A stretch of 64,000 nt of DNA from positions 1 through 64,000 of IMG/VR virus record IMGVR_UViG_3300012001_000010; one strand, given 5' to 3'. Source of the stretch: a virus. Made by a program: the position numbers and the translations under genes. Numbering within the stretch: the stretch's first letter is position 1; every line of letters begins with the position of its first letter. The notes under the pieces were generated by a model that did no database searches, was not told where the DNA came from, and saw only the letters and a program-made list of their open reading frames with translations. Positions 8,091-16,848 of this stretch are shown piece after piece.

Positions 8091-8627
8091 TCACTCGACC
8101 GGATCGCCGTGGCCGGGGAAGTCTTCGGGTTCTATCGCGTAGACCGACACGATAACCCCATCCACCGGGCCGAAAACGGTGATCGCCGAGATAACGCGGG
8201 TCTGTACGTCATCGGTAAGGATCGTGCCTTGGATCGCGTCCTCCGTGCCCTTGAACATATTCGCGAGGTCGGGTTCAGGCTTACTCCGTGGTTGAGTCTT
8301 GACGAATTTACCGGCCTCGTCATTCCACTTCAGGGGGACTTCCCATAGCTGGCCGTGCCTCTTCCCTTTCGGCGTCCTGGCGTGGAATTCGATATGCAGT
8401 CGGATCGGGCCGATCGGTATGGGGATCGTCGCCATCGCCTCACGGGCGGCTTCGGCGACGAACTTCTGCCAATCTTCGAGGCTCGCCTTCCCAAGAAAGA
8501 GCTTGGACTTCTTCGACCGTTTCGTGAACCGGACTGGTTTCGCACCGCGACGATTGACCCCGATTTCGGGGACGGACCAGGGGACCACGGCGAGGCCGAA
8601 GGCTTGGAAGGTGACGAGCTTTTTCAT
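8091..8627 (-). CDS. RusA-like Holliday junction resolvase
   Basis: This 178-aa protein has the RusA core near residues 128-150 (KPEPDLANMFKGTEDAIQG then TILTDDVQ), with the two conserved Asp positions that bind metal. RusA dimers cut four-way junctions made during recombination and replication. It lies next to the Rad52-like, helicase and prim-pol genes of the same strand, consistent with a recombination-dependent replication set. It is somewhat longer than typical RusA (~120-140 aa) because of an N-terminal extension with a Lys/Arg-rich patch. Confidence 0.8.
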   Translation of the reverse strand: MKKLVTFQAFGLAVVPWSVPEIGVNRRGAKPVRFTKRSKKSKLFLGKASLEDWQKFVAEAAREAMATIPIPIGPIRLHIEFHARTPKGKRHGQLWEVPLKWNDEAGKFVKTQPRSKPEPDLANMFKGTEDAIQGTILTDDVQTRVISAITVFGPVDGVIVSVYAIEPEDFPGHGDPVE

Positions 8628-8629
8628 GG

Positions 8630-9019
8630 TTACTTCTTACCGACCCAATCGAAGAGGTAGTCGAGCTTCCCGGATGACGACTCGATATTCACGTCGGTGT
8701 CGAAGTGAAGCGTACCCTCGATCACGGTGTCCTCGTGGGGGAATCCTTGCACATAGGCGATGATCCCCTTGCACGGGAACATGAGGAGTAGTTCCCGGTT
8801 AAAGGTCGCGAACGCAACCTCGACGGTGCCATCGTCATTGAGGGTGAGATCGGGATAAGTTATCCGTTCCGGGAGGAATCCCGTCTTCGTGTAAGTGTCG
8901 AAGAGTTCCGGCACGAATTCGGCGACATCGGGACGGATCGGGAGGTTCGACGTGCCCTTGTCTCCGTACTCCTGGAGCCTGAAGTGCTCGATCGACGACC
9001 TGATGTGATTTAGCGTCAC
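8630..9019 (-). CDS. Hypothetical protein
   Basis: This encodes 129 aa from a GTG at 9019 (GGA 6 bases upstream), beginning VTLNHIRSSIEHF. A longer frame would overlap the MazG-like gene by 68 bases and has no better start. The protein is acidic, with predicted beta-rich segments in the C-terminal half (GTVEVAFATF, GTLHFDTDVNI). No family is recognised. It sits between the MazG-like and RusA genes with 2-10 base spacing, so it is in the same operon. Confidence 0.6.
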   Translation of the reverse strand: MTLNHIRSSIEHFRLQEYGDKGTSNLPIRPDVAEFVPELFDTYTKTGFLPERITYPDLTLNDDGTVEVAFATFNRELLLMFPCKGIIAYVQGFPHEDTVIEGTLHFDTDVNIESSSGKLDYLFDWVGKK

Positions 9020-9029
9020 GTTTTCCAAG

Positions 9030-9965
9030 TTATTTCCCGTCCCCGGTTCGGATGCCGCCGCCGACACCGGGCTGATAGCCCAATGGGAACCTGGCATCTA
9101 ATTTCTTCATGTTGGACTTGATCGCGTCCTCGATCGACGAGTTGGCGAGCACAAGGATGACGTTGGTCGCGAAGATCGCCTGCATGATCCGGTTGACCTG
9201 TTTATCCGTGTCCTGTTCACGACGCTGGAATTTGAGCTTCTTGAAGGCGTTAGCCGTCAGACCAGCGTTCGTCTGGATCGTGAGGAGTTGATGAAGGGTC
9301 GACTGGACGAGTGCGGCGACGAACGTGGGGTTCTGTAGCGCCTTGTACATCGGGATACTGGCGACGACCCGCGCGAAGGTCGCGAGGTCTGTGTCCTCTT
9401 CGACACGCACGAATTCGAGGTCGTCGCACTCTTCGAGAGGGTTTACGCCCCAGGCGTCGAGCGCCCACGACGCACAGAAGAGGATGTCACCGCACTCGTC
9501 GATCAGCTTGACGCGATGGTCGCCGAAGAACGTCGCGGGGCCGAATTCGGCAAATAGCTCGCCAAGCTCAGCGGTTTCCCCGACCAGTTCGTGCGTGGCC
9601 TGGTCGATCTCCTCGATCCATTCCTGCTTAGGCCAAACCTTACGAAAGGCGTCCTCAAGTTCAGGCTGAACCGGAGACGGGAGTACATCCCGGTTAAGAT
9701 TGCGCGGCATACACTTCGTCCTGCGCCACGCCGCGTATTCGGGCCATTCGAGCGAGGTCAGCGTCTCGCCGGTCGCGTCAATGATCTGCTCGTTGACGCT
9801 AAGGATGACGCCGGTCCTGTTGCTGAAGGTGCCAAGAGTCCGGTTCGCAGCGGCGTCGATCTCGGATTGCAGGATGACCGGCTTGCGCGGCTCTGACGGG
9901 GCGATCCCAATGTTGAACGGGATGATTCCGCGATCATCGACAGTTGTCAGTTCGTAAGCACTCAT
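9030..9965 (-). CDS. MazG-like nucleotide pyrophosphohydrolase
   Basis: Residues ~127-170 of 311 hold a MazG-type pattern: ELVGETAELGELF, then KLIDECGDILFCASW, i.e. the Glu/Asp quartet that binds magnesium. The far C-terminal NMKKLDARFPLGYQPG is the usual MazG-like end motif, so the fold is split by an insertion of about 100 aa containing another helical block. These enzymes convert NTPs or dNTPs to monophosphates. The first ~100 aa are unassigned. The start overlaps the stop of the upstream small gene (ATGA). Confidence 0.6.
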   Translation of the reverse strand: MSAYELTTVDDRGIIPFNIGIAPSEPRKPVILQSEIDAAANRTLGTFSNRTGVILSVNEQIIDATGETLTSLEWPEYAAWRRTKCMPRNLNRDVLPSPVQPELEDAFRKVWPKQEWIEEIDQATHELVGETAELGELFAEFGPATFFGDHRVKLIDECGDILFCASWALDAWGVNPLEECDDLEFVRVEEDTDLATFARVVASIPMYKALQNPTFVAALVQSTLHQLLTIQTNAGLTANAFKKLKFQRREQDTDKQVNRIMQAIFATNVILVLANSSIEDAIKSNMKKLDARFPLGYQPGVGGGIRTGDGK

Positions 9966-10225
9966 AGCGTTTCCTTGATCTTGAGGTAATATTTCGTGAC
10001 CTTCTTTCCGCCCGTGCCGCGTACTTTTTGGTTGCTGACCTGATTTCTCAGGCCGCAGAGAACGTCATTGATTCGACAGAGGTTCCACGGACGCGGGAGC
10101 GCGTCGAGTTCGTTCAGCTTGGCCAGAATCTCGTCCATCGACAGACCTTCGTGGTCGGTCTGTGCGAGGATCATTAGGATCGTCTCACAGTCGTCGGCGT
10201 GGGTCGGGAGCGTCTTTCCAGCCAT
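9962..10225 (-). CDS. Small winged-helix-like protein
   Basis: 87 aa. The pattern DDCETILMILAQTDHEGLSMDEILAKLNEL followed, after a second helix, by GKKVTKYYLK is like a winged helix-turn-helix with a beta wing, so DNA binding is plausible. It is transcribed from just below repeat element 2, and its stop overlaps the start of the MazG-like gene. No family name can be given. Confidence 0.55.
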   Translation of the reverse strand: MAGKTLPTHADDCETILMILAQTDHEGLSMDEILAKLNELDALPRPWNLCRINDVLCGLRNQVSNQKVRGTGGKKVTKYYLKIKETL

Positions 10226-10270
10226 GATCTCTTGGTCTCATTGTGGTTTGAATACGTTTTCATTCTTCCC

Positions 10271-10315
10271 GTAATATAGGATCGGATCGAGTACGGCGGT
10301 TGACGCGGTTATGTT
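10271..10315 (-). promoter_or_regulatory. Repeated promoter-like element, copy 2
   Basis: Same element as at 6431. The minus strand carries CGCGTCAAC, then ATCCGATC and CTATATTAC, the best -10-like version of the set. It starts at the stop of the gene at 10309-10572 and lies about 45 bases upstream of the gene starting at 10225. Confidence 0.5.
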
Positions 10316-10572
10316 CCAAGAATTCCGCTTTTCCTGTTTTCCAAGTAAACCGAGATCATCTGTGGGATACCAACGAACTCGGAACCTTTGAATAGACTGA
10401 CCGCGAGGCCGAGACTCACGAACTTACTCAACCAGTCTTCGACACGAACCCTATCTTCTCCCCAGATCGCCGCGAGTTCTTCCGCCGTGGTCGGTACTTG
10501 ATTGGCGAGAGTCCTCAGTAGGAGAACGTCGATCGTCGCGGGAGGGTCGGGGTGGCTAGGTCGGTGTGCCAT
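10309..10572 (-). CDS. Small winged-helix-like protein
   Basis: 87 aa. IDVLLLRTLANQVPTTAEELA then VEDWLSKFVSLGLA resembles the helix 1-3 arrangement of a winged helix, with a short beta wing near FKGSEFVGIP. The role is unknown. It resembles the gene at 9962-10225 in size and layout but not clearly in sequence. A 93-base gap to the helicase stop holds an 8-bp inverted repeat (GACTCGTT/AACGAGTC) with a long spacer. Confidence 0.5.
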   Translation of the reverse strand: MAHRPSHPDPPATIDVLLLRTLANQVPTTAEELAAIWGEDRVRVEDWLSKFVSLGLAVSLFKGSEFVGIPQMISVYLENRKSGILGT

Positions 10573-10664
10573 TAGTGTCTCCAGAAAAAAGAAAAGACTC
10601 GTTCATTGCCACATGGAGTATTAGCAACAAACGAGTCCGCGTAAGTCTAATCGGCAGGATTTTC

Positions 10665-12299
10665 TTAGGTGAATAGCTGTCGCTGCTTAGGGACCGCAGT
10701 CCGTTGCAGGTCGATGATCGCGGCTGTCGCGGACTCGACCGACATCGAGCGGGCGATGTCAGTGTTAACGCCGCACATGAGCATCGCCTTGACCTGATTC
10801 ATCGAAGCTAAGCCTTCTTTTTTGCGCTTCATGAGCTTGTCGATCATCTTCGACGCTCCCCATTTTGACAGGCCCTCTGGCGTGTCGATCCCAAGCGACC
10901 GAAGCATTCCAGTCTGCTTATCGCTCGCCGGATTCGTCCCCCTCTTGTCGAGGTCGTACTTCCTGTTGAGGTTGATATCAAGGAGCTTCGAGACGCCGAT
11001 CGGGTCGTACTCCAGCGCCGCATAAGTCTCCTCGCGGCCGGTGAGCGTGACCATGAATTTCGTGCGAGTCCTAATGATCCGCTCAGCCTCCTCGATCATC
11101 TCCAGCGGGTCGACATCGACCGCGCACTTCGAGGCGAGTTCCCGCGCGACCGCGAAGACTTCCTCGTCGATCGAGCCGTCGTCGAATAGCTCGACCGTAG
11201 TACATAGGTCTTTGTTCTCCTTGTCGGTCTGCCAATCGAAGTCGATGACCAGGCATTCCGTCTTGCCGGTCGACGGGCATGGCCGCGTGCCGCGACCGAC
11301 CATCTGCGTGTAGCGATATTGCTGTTTCGTCGGCCTAAGTATCCCGACCGCCTCGATTTTCGGGCAGTCCCAGCCTTCGACGAGAAGTTCACAGCACACA
11401 ATGATTTGATATTCGTTCGCGTTAAATGCGTCGAGGTTAGCCTTTCGTTCGGCCTTGGTCATGCCGAAGGCCCCGCCAGTCCCGGCGACATATCGAGTTG
11501 GTGTCCCAAGGTCGGTGCAGACCTGTGCGAAGGCCATCGCCGACCCAACATCAGGTGTGAAGACGACGGCGGGCTTCTCGCCCACTTCCTTAATGAACCC
11601 ACGCGCGAGGGCTTCGATCCGGGGGCCGATACGCTCCTCAAGTTCGCCGTTAGATAGGTCGCCGCCGAACATCTTGATCCCGCGTAAATCGACGGAGACA
11701 CGGCATTCTCGCGTCTTTATCGGCACGAGCCACCGAGACTGGATCGCCCTACGTAAGCCGTACTGATACGCTTTCGTCTTGAATCGGGCACCGAGGTTGC
11801 GTTCGTCGCCGCGTTTCGGCGTGGCGGTGATCCCGATCAGCCAGTAGTCGCGGAACCAATTCAGAGTCTTCGTGTAGGAGTTAGCCAAAGCCCTATGGCA
11901 CTCGTCGATGATAATGAGTCCGAAGGAATCAGGTGCCCACCTCATGAGCCTGTCGTCCTGTAAGGTCTGAATCGACCCGACGACGACATCGGGATGGCCG
12001 AGCGCGGCGACGTGGCTCCGTGCGTCTCGGGAACCCATCTCGACCGCGCACGAGAAGCCGAACGCCGTCATCGTGCTCGCGGCCTGATCTATTAACTGCT
12101 CTCTATGAGCCACAAATAGGGTCGGCTTGTCGTGTTTATCTTTTGCGTATTCAACGCACATCCCGGCAAGTACGGTCTTGCCCGACCCCGTAGGCATCAC
12201 GACAAGCGTTGATTCGGTTTTACCGCTCTCGAATTCGCGGAATGCCGCGTCTCGGGCCTCAATTTGGTAGTCACGATACACGATTCCGTGGTCGTTCAT
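10665..12299 (-). CDS. Superfamily 2 DEAD/DEAH-box helicase
   Basis: This 544-aa ATP-dependent helicase has a Q-like N terminus (YRDYQIEARDAAFREF), Walker A MPTGSGKT, motif Ia VAHREQLI, motif II IDECH, motif III GITATPKR, and motif VI QMVGRGTRPC. Between them lie the usual helicase C-terminal blocks (CCELLVEGWDCP). The last ~110 aa form a small extra domain with a DKQTGMLRSLGID stretch seen in phage helicases. It likely unwinds or remodels DNA during phage replication or recombination. It starts about 48 bases after the ParB-like gene, separated by a GC hairpin. Confidence 0.88.
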   Translation of the reverse strand: MNDHGIVYRDYQIEARDAAFREFESGKTESTLVVMPTGSGKTVLAGMCVEYAKDKHDKPTLFVAHREQLIDQAASTMTAFGFSCAVEMGSRDARSHVAALGHPDVVVGSIQTLQDDRLMRWAPDSFGLIIIDECHRALANSYTKTLNWFRDYWLIGITATPKRGDERNLGARFKTKAYQYGLRRAIQSRWLVPIKTRECRVSVDLRGIKMFGGDLSNGELEERIGPRIEALARGFIKEVGEKPAVVFTPDVGSAMAFAQVCTDLGTPTRYVAGTGGAFGMTKAERKANLDAFNANEYQIIVCCELLVEGWDCPKIEAVGILRPTKQQYRYTQMVGRGTRPCPSTGKTECLVIDFDWQTDKENKDLCTTVELFDDGSIDEEVFAVARELASKCAVDVDPLEMIEEAERIIRTRTKFMVTLTGREETYAALEYDPIGVSKLLDINLNRKYDLDKRGTNPASDKQTGMLRSLGIDTPEGLSKWGASKMIDKLMKRKKEGLASMNQVKAMLMCGVNTDIARSMSVESATAAIIDLQRTAVPKQRQLFT

Positions 12300-12319
12300 T
12301 TATCGCCCTCGTCTTAAAC

Positions 12320-12337
12320 CGGGGCATCCTTGCCCCG
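12320..12337 (-). terminator. GC-rich hairpin between ParB-like gene and helicase
   Basis: Perfect 7-bp stem (CGGGGCA/TGCCCCG) with a 4-base loop, 10 bases after the ParB-like stop. On the minus strand only a weak T stretch follows (GGTTTAA), so it may be an attenuator or mRNA-stability hairpin rather than a full terminator. Confidence 0.5.
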
Positions 12338-12346
12338 TGGTGCCGA

Positions 12347-13507
12347 TCAAAGGTAGACTTCGAGCTTGATCTGATAGCACGCGCCGTTACATTTTGTGCA
12401 TTTGACGCCGAGCGAGTGGCCGCCGGTCCCCTTGCAGTCGCCGCAGATAAGCCAATCCTTCGGGTGGCTTGATGAGATGATCCGGGTGGCGAGCCAGTAG
12501 AACGGGCCGAGGATTCCGCCCTTCTTCGCGGCGGCTACATAGTTCTTAACCTTGGTGCGGAAGACGTGACGCGGCTCCACGATCGAGCGGAAGAGGATCG
12601 CGTCGGCCTTGAATTTGGCGTCGTCGCCGAGCATCGCGGCCTTCTCTCCGCAGTAAGTCGCATACCATTCGTCGTCAGTGAGGTCGACCTGCTTGACCGC
12701 CTTCGCGGCGGCTTTCCCTTCGGCGTCATCCTTCGCCTTACTCTCGGCCTCGCTCGCCTTCGGGGCCTGATCCTTCAAGATTTCCTTGATCGCGTTTTCA
12801 GCCTCCATCCCGGCCGCGACAAGGCTGACAACCTGGCCGCGTAGCTGTTCGTCCTTGATCTTGGCGATCGCAGTCATATCCTTCGACGACACGCTCATCT
12901 GCTCAAAGACTTCAAGCTGCTCGTCATTGAACGCCTTGGCGACACGGATGTCCCGCTTCGCGGCCGAGTCAGACTTACCCGTTGCCCCGGCGACCATCTC
13001 GGCGAAACCGGAGACCGCTGATTCCGTGTCAGCGTTGGTATTCGTAGTCTCTCCGTTTTCGAGCTTAGTCTTACGCTCATCGCTAGCCTTCTTCGTCGCG
13101 GCACCGCCCGCGAGTCCCTTGCCGACCATATCGGGATGTTTGGCTACGTAATGCTCGTGCCATTTCTTGATGGCTTTGAAGTGCTGATTCTTTGTGAGCG
13201 GGTTCCGCCAGAGGTTCTCGGCGATCATCGCCATTTCGGCGTCCTGGTCGTCCATCTCGGCCATAATGTTGCACGCGATGAACTGTTCCTTGAGGACTTT
13301 CGAGACCGCATAGTGCCGGTGTCTTCCTTGGACGAGTAGATAGCGACCAGGTTCGGTCGGGTGAGGCCGGATCACGATCGCGTTATAGAGTCCTTCGACC
13401 TTGATCGAGGACGCTAGCGTTTGCGCGAACTCCTTATTGAACGAGCGATACTCCGCGTCGTTCTTCGGGATGTCGATCAGTTTGCATTCGATCAACTTGA
13501 CTTCCAT
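12347..13507 (-). CDS. ParB/Srx-fold protein with C-terminal zinc motif
   Basis: 386 aa. The N-terminal third is a ParB-type nuclease/CTPase-like domain: IDIPKNDAEYRSF, then GLYNAIVIRPHP, VQGRHRHYAVSKVL (the GRHR box), and AMIAENLWRNPLTKNQ. A Lys/Ala/Glu-rich central region looks helical. The C terminus has a DnaJ-like zinc cluster, CGDCKGTGG...CTKCNGACY. In phages, ParB-like proteins act in DNA handling or gene control. Partition is possible but no ParA is present. It is transcribed from below repeat element 3. Confidence 0.7.
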   Translation of the reverse strand: MEVKLIECKLIDIPKNDAEYRSFNKEFAQTLASSIKVEGLYNAIVIRPHPTEPGRYLLVQGRHRHYAVSKVLKEQFIACNIMAEMDDQDAEMAMIAENLWRNPLTKNQHFKAIKKWHEHYVAKHPDMVGKGLAGGAATKKASDERKTKLENGETTNTNADTESAVSGFAEMVAGATGKSDSAAKRDIRVAKAFNDEQLEVFEQMSVSSKDMTAIAKIKDEQLRGQVVSLVAAGMEAENAIKEILKDQAPKASEAESKAKDDAEGKAAAKAVKQVDLTDDEWYATYCGEKAAMLGDDAKFKADAILFRSIVEPRHVFRTKVKNYVAAAKKGGILGPFYWLATRIISSSHPKDWLICGDCKGTGGHSLGVKCTKCNGACYQIKLEVYL

Positions 13508-13541
13508 CGGGCACTCTCGTTTCGGGTTCGTGGTGGACGCG

Positions 13542-13587
13542 ACAAGATTGAAGATCGGATTAAAACCGACGTTCGGCGCGTTTATTT
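13542..13587 (-). promoter_or_regulatory. Repeated promoter-like element, copy 3
   Basis: Related to the elements at 6431, 10271 and 16366. Minus-strand blocks are CGCGCCGAAC, GTCGGTTTTAATCCGATC and CTTCAATC. It overlaps the prim-pol stop and lies about 35 bases upstream of the ParB-like gene. Confidence 0.5.
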
Positions 13588-14596
13588 AGTAAGAATGAGG
13601 ATATGATGCGTCTTTGCATCGTTTCCCGAGGTAGCGTTCGCCGAGATCATCCCGGCAATCCTGCCACTTCGCGTAACGCCCCAATAGGACGCTTAGGTCG
13701 AAAAACGAGATTGTCGTCATATCTTTCCGATCCTGCATCGTTCCGTCCTTCCAGTGGAAGGAGCCGGACGGGCGACTCGATCGGGGGTCTTCTCGGCCGG
13801 GGACGAAACAGCTTACCCATCCGTTCGCGTTCGGAGAGCCGAATGGCGTCTTGAGGCCCCATTCGCCCACGGCGATTCGGAACTTGTCGTCGCCGATCGC
13901 GTTTAAGACTTCCTCCCTCCTGTAGTAATTGCCGGATTGACCGAGGAAAGGCTTCGGTTCGGGAATCTTCAGCGGCTCCCAGAGCTTAGGTGCCGAGAGC
14001 CTAGGCATCGCGAGAAGCCAGTCGGGGGCCTCGGCGGGGAGGGGCACCGCTCTGGGATTGGAGTTTGGATCGAATTCGTACCGTTCCCCGGTCTCGACAT
14101 GGATCGACGGCGCGGAGATAACAAGTGCGTTGTCGGCCAAAAGCCTGATCTCTTTGTGAGTTTCCCATTTCCCCTTTCCGTCGTCTCCCCATGTATTCCA
14201 AATGCCCCAAATCATTCCCGAAGGGCATTGAATAACAGTAGAGTCCAACGAAAAATAGAAGTGATAACCCCCGCTCCCGGTGCGACTCACCCATATCCGA
14301 TCTGGGACGTATGAGTTCTTCTTGCACATTTCCAGCCATACGGGTAATGCCTCCGGGCCGTCGCAATCTACGACGACTATTTTGGTTGGAGTTGGTGATT
14401 TCGTTCCGGTGATGATTTGAATGTTGGTCGTCGCCCATTCTTCGTAAACGCTTTCCGGTACAGGTTTAGGCCCGTAGTGCTCGGCAAAGGTTTTCATCAT
14501 TGGTCTTTTTTGGTCCATCCTGGACGGAAGAGGGCATAAGCCGATCTTCCTGTAATACTGAGCACACTTTCTTGCGCGGTCGAAATCTGTGTTCAT
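13586..14596 (-). CDS. Bifunctional DNA primase/polymerase (prim-pol)
   Basis: 336 aa. The N-terminal two thirds fit the archaeo-eukaryotic primase/prim-pol domain: IVVVDCDGPEAL (catalytic acidic pair), RTGSGGYHFYF (the conserved His block) and KEIRLLADNALVISAPS (third acidic block). Such enzymes make primers and can extend them with dNTPs. It is the only polymerase-like protein recognised in the window. No helicase domain is fused; the SF2 helicase two genes downstream may serve. Its start overlaps the stop of the HNH endonuclease gene. Confidence 0.8.
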   Translation of the reverse strand: MNTDFDRARKCAQYYRKIGLCPLPSRMDQKRPMMKTFAEHYGPKPVPESVYEEWATTNIQIITGTKSPTPTKIVVVDCDGPEALPVWLEMCKKNSYVPDRIWVSRTGSGGYHFYFSLDSTVIQCPSGMIWGIWNTWGDDGKGKWETHKEIRLLADNALVISAPSIHVETGERYEFDPNSNPRAVPLPAEAPDWLLAMPRLSAPKLWEPLKIPEPKPFLGQSGNYYRREEVLNAIGDDKFRIAVGEWGLKTPFGSPNANGWVSCFVPGREDPRSSRPSGSFHWKDGTMQDRKDMTTISFFDLSVLLGRYAKWQDCRDDLGERYLGKRCKDASYPHSY

Positions 14597-15033
14597 GGCT
14601 CTAAATTCAACTCTCTAAGCTGCTTAAGGAACCATTTGATTCCAACTCGACCTCCGCGAGCTATTCCTATTCCTGTTGTTCCGTGCATTTTTCTGTCCTC
14701 ATGGTTAAGTTTGCTTGTCTTACAGCTAAGATTGCTTGGAATATTATTGGTTTGATTACCATCGTTATGGCATGTGTCAAGTCCAAGCCGTCGCGGTCCA
14801 TGAAATGCTTCGTAAACTACTTGGTGAATCCTCTTTGATACGCTTTTCCCTTCTCTTTGCATTCCGACAATAAGATAGCCGTTCGTATCCGGTGATGGTT
14901 TTAATGTTCGCCATTCGTTTGAAAGGCCCCATCTTTTCCCAAATCCAGCCTGTTTTAGACAACTTTGGACTTCCCCGTCTGATGTGGCTCGATATCCAGG
15001 CCACCCAGGTATGTCTCGGTATTCTATTTCCAT
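14593..15033 (-). CDS. Free-standing HNH homing endonuclease (NUMOD4-type)
   Basis: 146 aa. It starts with a NUMOD4-like block (YRDIPGWPGYRATSDGEVQS), then KRIHQVVYEAFHGP and an HNH-type core (DTCHNDGNQTNNIPSNLS), the pattern of phage HNH homing endonucleases. GGAG lies about 8 bases before the ATG. It is inserted between the Rad52-like and prim-pol genes and its stop overlaps the prim-pol start. Codon use looks more AT-rich than in neighbours, which fits lateral insertion. Confidence 0.85.
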   Translation of the reverse strand: MEIEYRDIPGWPGYRATSDGEVQSCLKQAGFGKRWGLSNEWRTLKPSPDTNGYLIVGMQREGKSVSKRIHQVVYEAFHGPRRLGLDTCHNDGNQTNNIPSNLSCKTSKLNHEDRKMHGTTGIGIARGGRVGIKWFLKQLRELNLEP

Positions 15034-15139
15034 AACGGCTTCTCCACGGCCACCGGGACCGCACTAAACAGGGACTCGACCGCATCTAAAAAGGGGTCGA
15101 CAGGCGGCAAAGCGTTAGCCGCCGCCTGGCCCCATAGGG

Positions 15140-16300
15140 TCAGAAAGGGCAGTCTTCTTCCTCTTCCGGCGTGAGGGCTGGCGTGATGAGCTTGCCGCTG
15201 ACATAAGCCAACATCGCGACGATCCAATCCTTGTCGATGCACTTCGCGAGCGACTCGCAGACTTCTCCCGAGTGGCCCGATGCGTTGACCGTCGAAGACG
15301 AGATCGTCACGAGTGCCGACTTAAGCTCGGCCGGGGTCGCGTCGGCTCCGGTGTGCTTATAGATGAGAGCCTTGATCTTCTCGGCGAGTTCCTTGCGGAG
15401 ATCGGTGAGGTTGATGCCAGCCGGTTCGGCGGGACGCTTGGGGTCGGGTGCCTGGACGGGGAGGCCATTCGGGAACAAGTGCTCGAATTGGCCCTTATAC
15501 GTCGGCAAGTCGCGAATATAGGTGATCGTGCCCATCGCGATCTCTTGGACCTGATCCTGGGTCCATTCGGCGAACTTATTCCCCCATCCGCGATTCTCGC
15601 CCTCGCGACCCATCCCGGAGACTAGTGTCGTCTCGAAGGTTTTTTCCATTTCTTTGGACCAGGCGAACACGCTCTTTCCGGCCTTGGGAATCTTGAAGTT
15701 GTCGTAGACCGGAGCGGCAGGTGCTGGTGCCGGTGTCAGTTTCGGTGCCGGGGTCGGGGCCGGTGCGGCGGGCGCGTCGGACACGGAATGGTCCGCAGGG
15801 GCGGCGGTCGGAGCCGACTTGACGGGCTTGGCTGACGGCTCGGGGGAGGAAGCGTTGGGGTCGAGGAAGGTCGGGATACCCTTGCCGTAGAGGTAACGGC
15901 CGATCCCCCATGCGTCCTGAGCGGCACGCCTCAACGCATTCGTATAACCTGATTTTTCATCATTATCCACGTCATACTCGAACTCGCCAGTCGTCTTATT
16001 TGTCGAACCCATCTCCTCGAAACCGGCACCATCTTCCTTGGCCATCCAAACCCAGACGTTATCGCCATCCATCGGCACGAGGATCGAGAGCTTACACTTG
16101 TATCCCCGGTTAGTGGCCTCATACTCAGGGAACCAACCGTGCGGCCCACAGACCGAATCGAGCCGGTTCGTGATCGAACGCTTGTCGATATAAGTGAGTT
16201 CCTTGCCGCCTCGCTTCGTCGTGCTTAGTTGGTTCGGGGCGAATGGCGCTAGCAACTCTCGCCAGAATCCTAATTGCTCGGGAGACATCTTGACGGGCAT
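15140..16300 (-). CDS. Rad52/Rad22-like single-strand annealing protein
   Basis: The ATG at 16300 is preferred (GAGGAT upstream); a GTG at 16333 is the alternative. The N-terminal ~150 aa match the Rad52 family: LLAPFAPNQLSTTKRGG, KSITNRL-like, GPHGWFPEYE, and the hallmark GYTNALRRAAQDAWGIGRYLY. A Pro/Ala-rich linker follows, then a conserved helical region. The protein ends EEEEDCPF, an acidic aromatic tail like those that bind single-strand DNA-binding proteins. It should anneal complementary strands in phage recombination, with RusA resolving the junctions. The 107-base gap to the HNH gene has a GGCGGC/GCCGCC hairpin. Confidence 0.82.
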   Translation of the reverse strand: MPVKMSPEQLGFWRELLAPFAPNQLSTTKRGGKELTYIDKRSITNRLDSVCGPHGWFPEYEATNRGYKCKLSILVPMDGDNVWVWMAKEDGAGFEEMGSTNKTTGEFEYDVDNDEKSGYTNALRRAAQDAWGIGRYLYGKGIPTFLDPNASSPEPSAKPVKSAPTAAPADHSVSDAPAAPAPTPAPKLTPAPAPAAPVYDNFKIPKAGKSVFAWSKEMEKTFETTLVSGMGREGENRGWGNKFAEWTQDQVQEIAMGTITYIRDLPTYKGQFEHLFPNGLPVQAPDPKRPAEPAGINLTDLRKELAEKIKALIYKHTGADATPAELKSALVTISSSTVNASGHSGEVCESLAKCIDKDWIVAMLAYVSGKLITPALTPEEEEDCPF

Positions 16301-16365
16301 CGTTTCATCCTCGGCGGTTTTTCGGGTGGGCACGCTGAAAGTTACCCAACCTGAATCACTCGGCC

Positions 16366-16405
16366 ACGATGAAGATCGGATTGAAACCGACGGTTGACGC
16401 GGAAA
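16366..16405 (-). promoter_or_regulatory. Repeated promoter-like element, copy 4
   Basis: Same family as at 6431, 10271 and 13542. Minus-strand blocks are CGCGTCAACCGTCGG, TTTCAATCCGATC and CTTCATC. It lies about 65 bases upstream of the Rad52-like ATG. The plus strand also reads TTGACG here, so direction is not certain. Confidence 0.5.
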
Positions 16406-16451
16406 CCTCTAGATATTTTAACGTTTCGCTAAAATTAAGCCCCGTAGGTTA

Positions 16452-16482
16452 AAAGGCAAAGGTCATAATGAGCTTTGCCTTA
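16452..16482. terminator. 31-bp palindromic terminator, copy 2 (reverse orientation)
   Basis: Same 10-bp stem with centre GTCATAATGAG; the last base is A instead of T. It lies inside the divergent non-coding region. Confidence 0.65.
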
Positions 16483-16589
16483 GAGTGGGCAAGATAGGTA
16501 GCTTAGATAACTTTTCGCATCAACGTATGTGGAGTATGACTTATGCGAAAACATGGCGACTATAAGGAAGTCAGATTCGCGCGCGCCTG

Positions 16590-16655
16590 GAATTGAATTG
16601 AATTGAATTAAGCAATTGAATTGAATTGAATTGAATTAAGCAATTGAATTGCATT
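16590..16655. repeat. AATTG/GAATT pentamer repeat array
   Basis: About 13 units of a GAATT pentamer, interrupted by two AAGCAATT units, so a ~30-bp higher-order unit is repeated about twice. The tract is AT-rich and easily melted within GC-rich DNA, as in replication origins, but binding-site or slippage origins are equally possible. Confidence 0.8.
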
Positions 16656-16817
16656 GGGCCGACGAGAAAGGGATGATTTATATTTAGATATATTCTTGTG
16701 TTTAGTGGTGTTTTTTTATAGGGATTTTCTTTCTTTGCTTTTCTTGATCGTCCGCCCTTGTTTTTTCTTTAGGTGCGAGCGTAGTGAGCCTTTGTTTTTA
16801 TTCAAGGGGTCTGGTTA

Positions 16818-16848
16818 AAAGGCAAAGCTCATTATGACCTTTGCCTTT
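16818..16848. terminator. 31-bp palindromic terminator, copy 3
   Basis: Perfect copy with centre CTCATTATGAC and an extra T on the plus strand. It lies 57 bases upstream of the terminase small-subunit candidate and just before the second copy of the GATCGTCCGCCCTTG repeat. Confidence 0.7.

Noticed and set aside
16590-16655. CRISPR-like array
   Set aside because: The units are contiguous pentamers without spacers, and there are no cas genes in the window.
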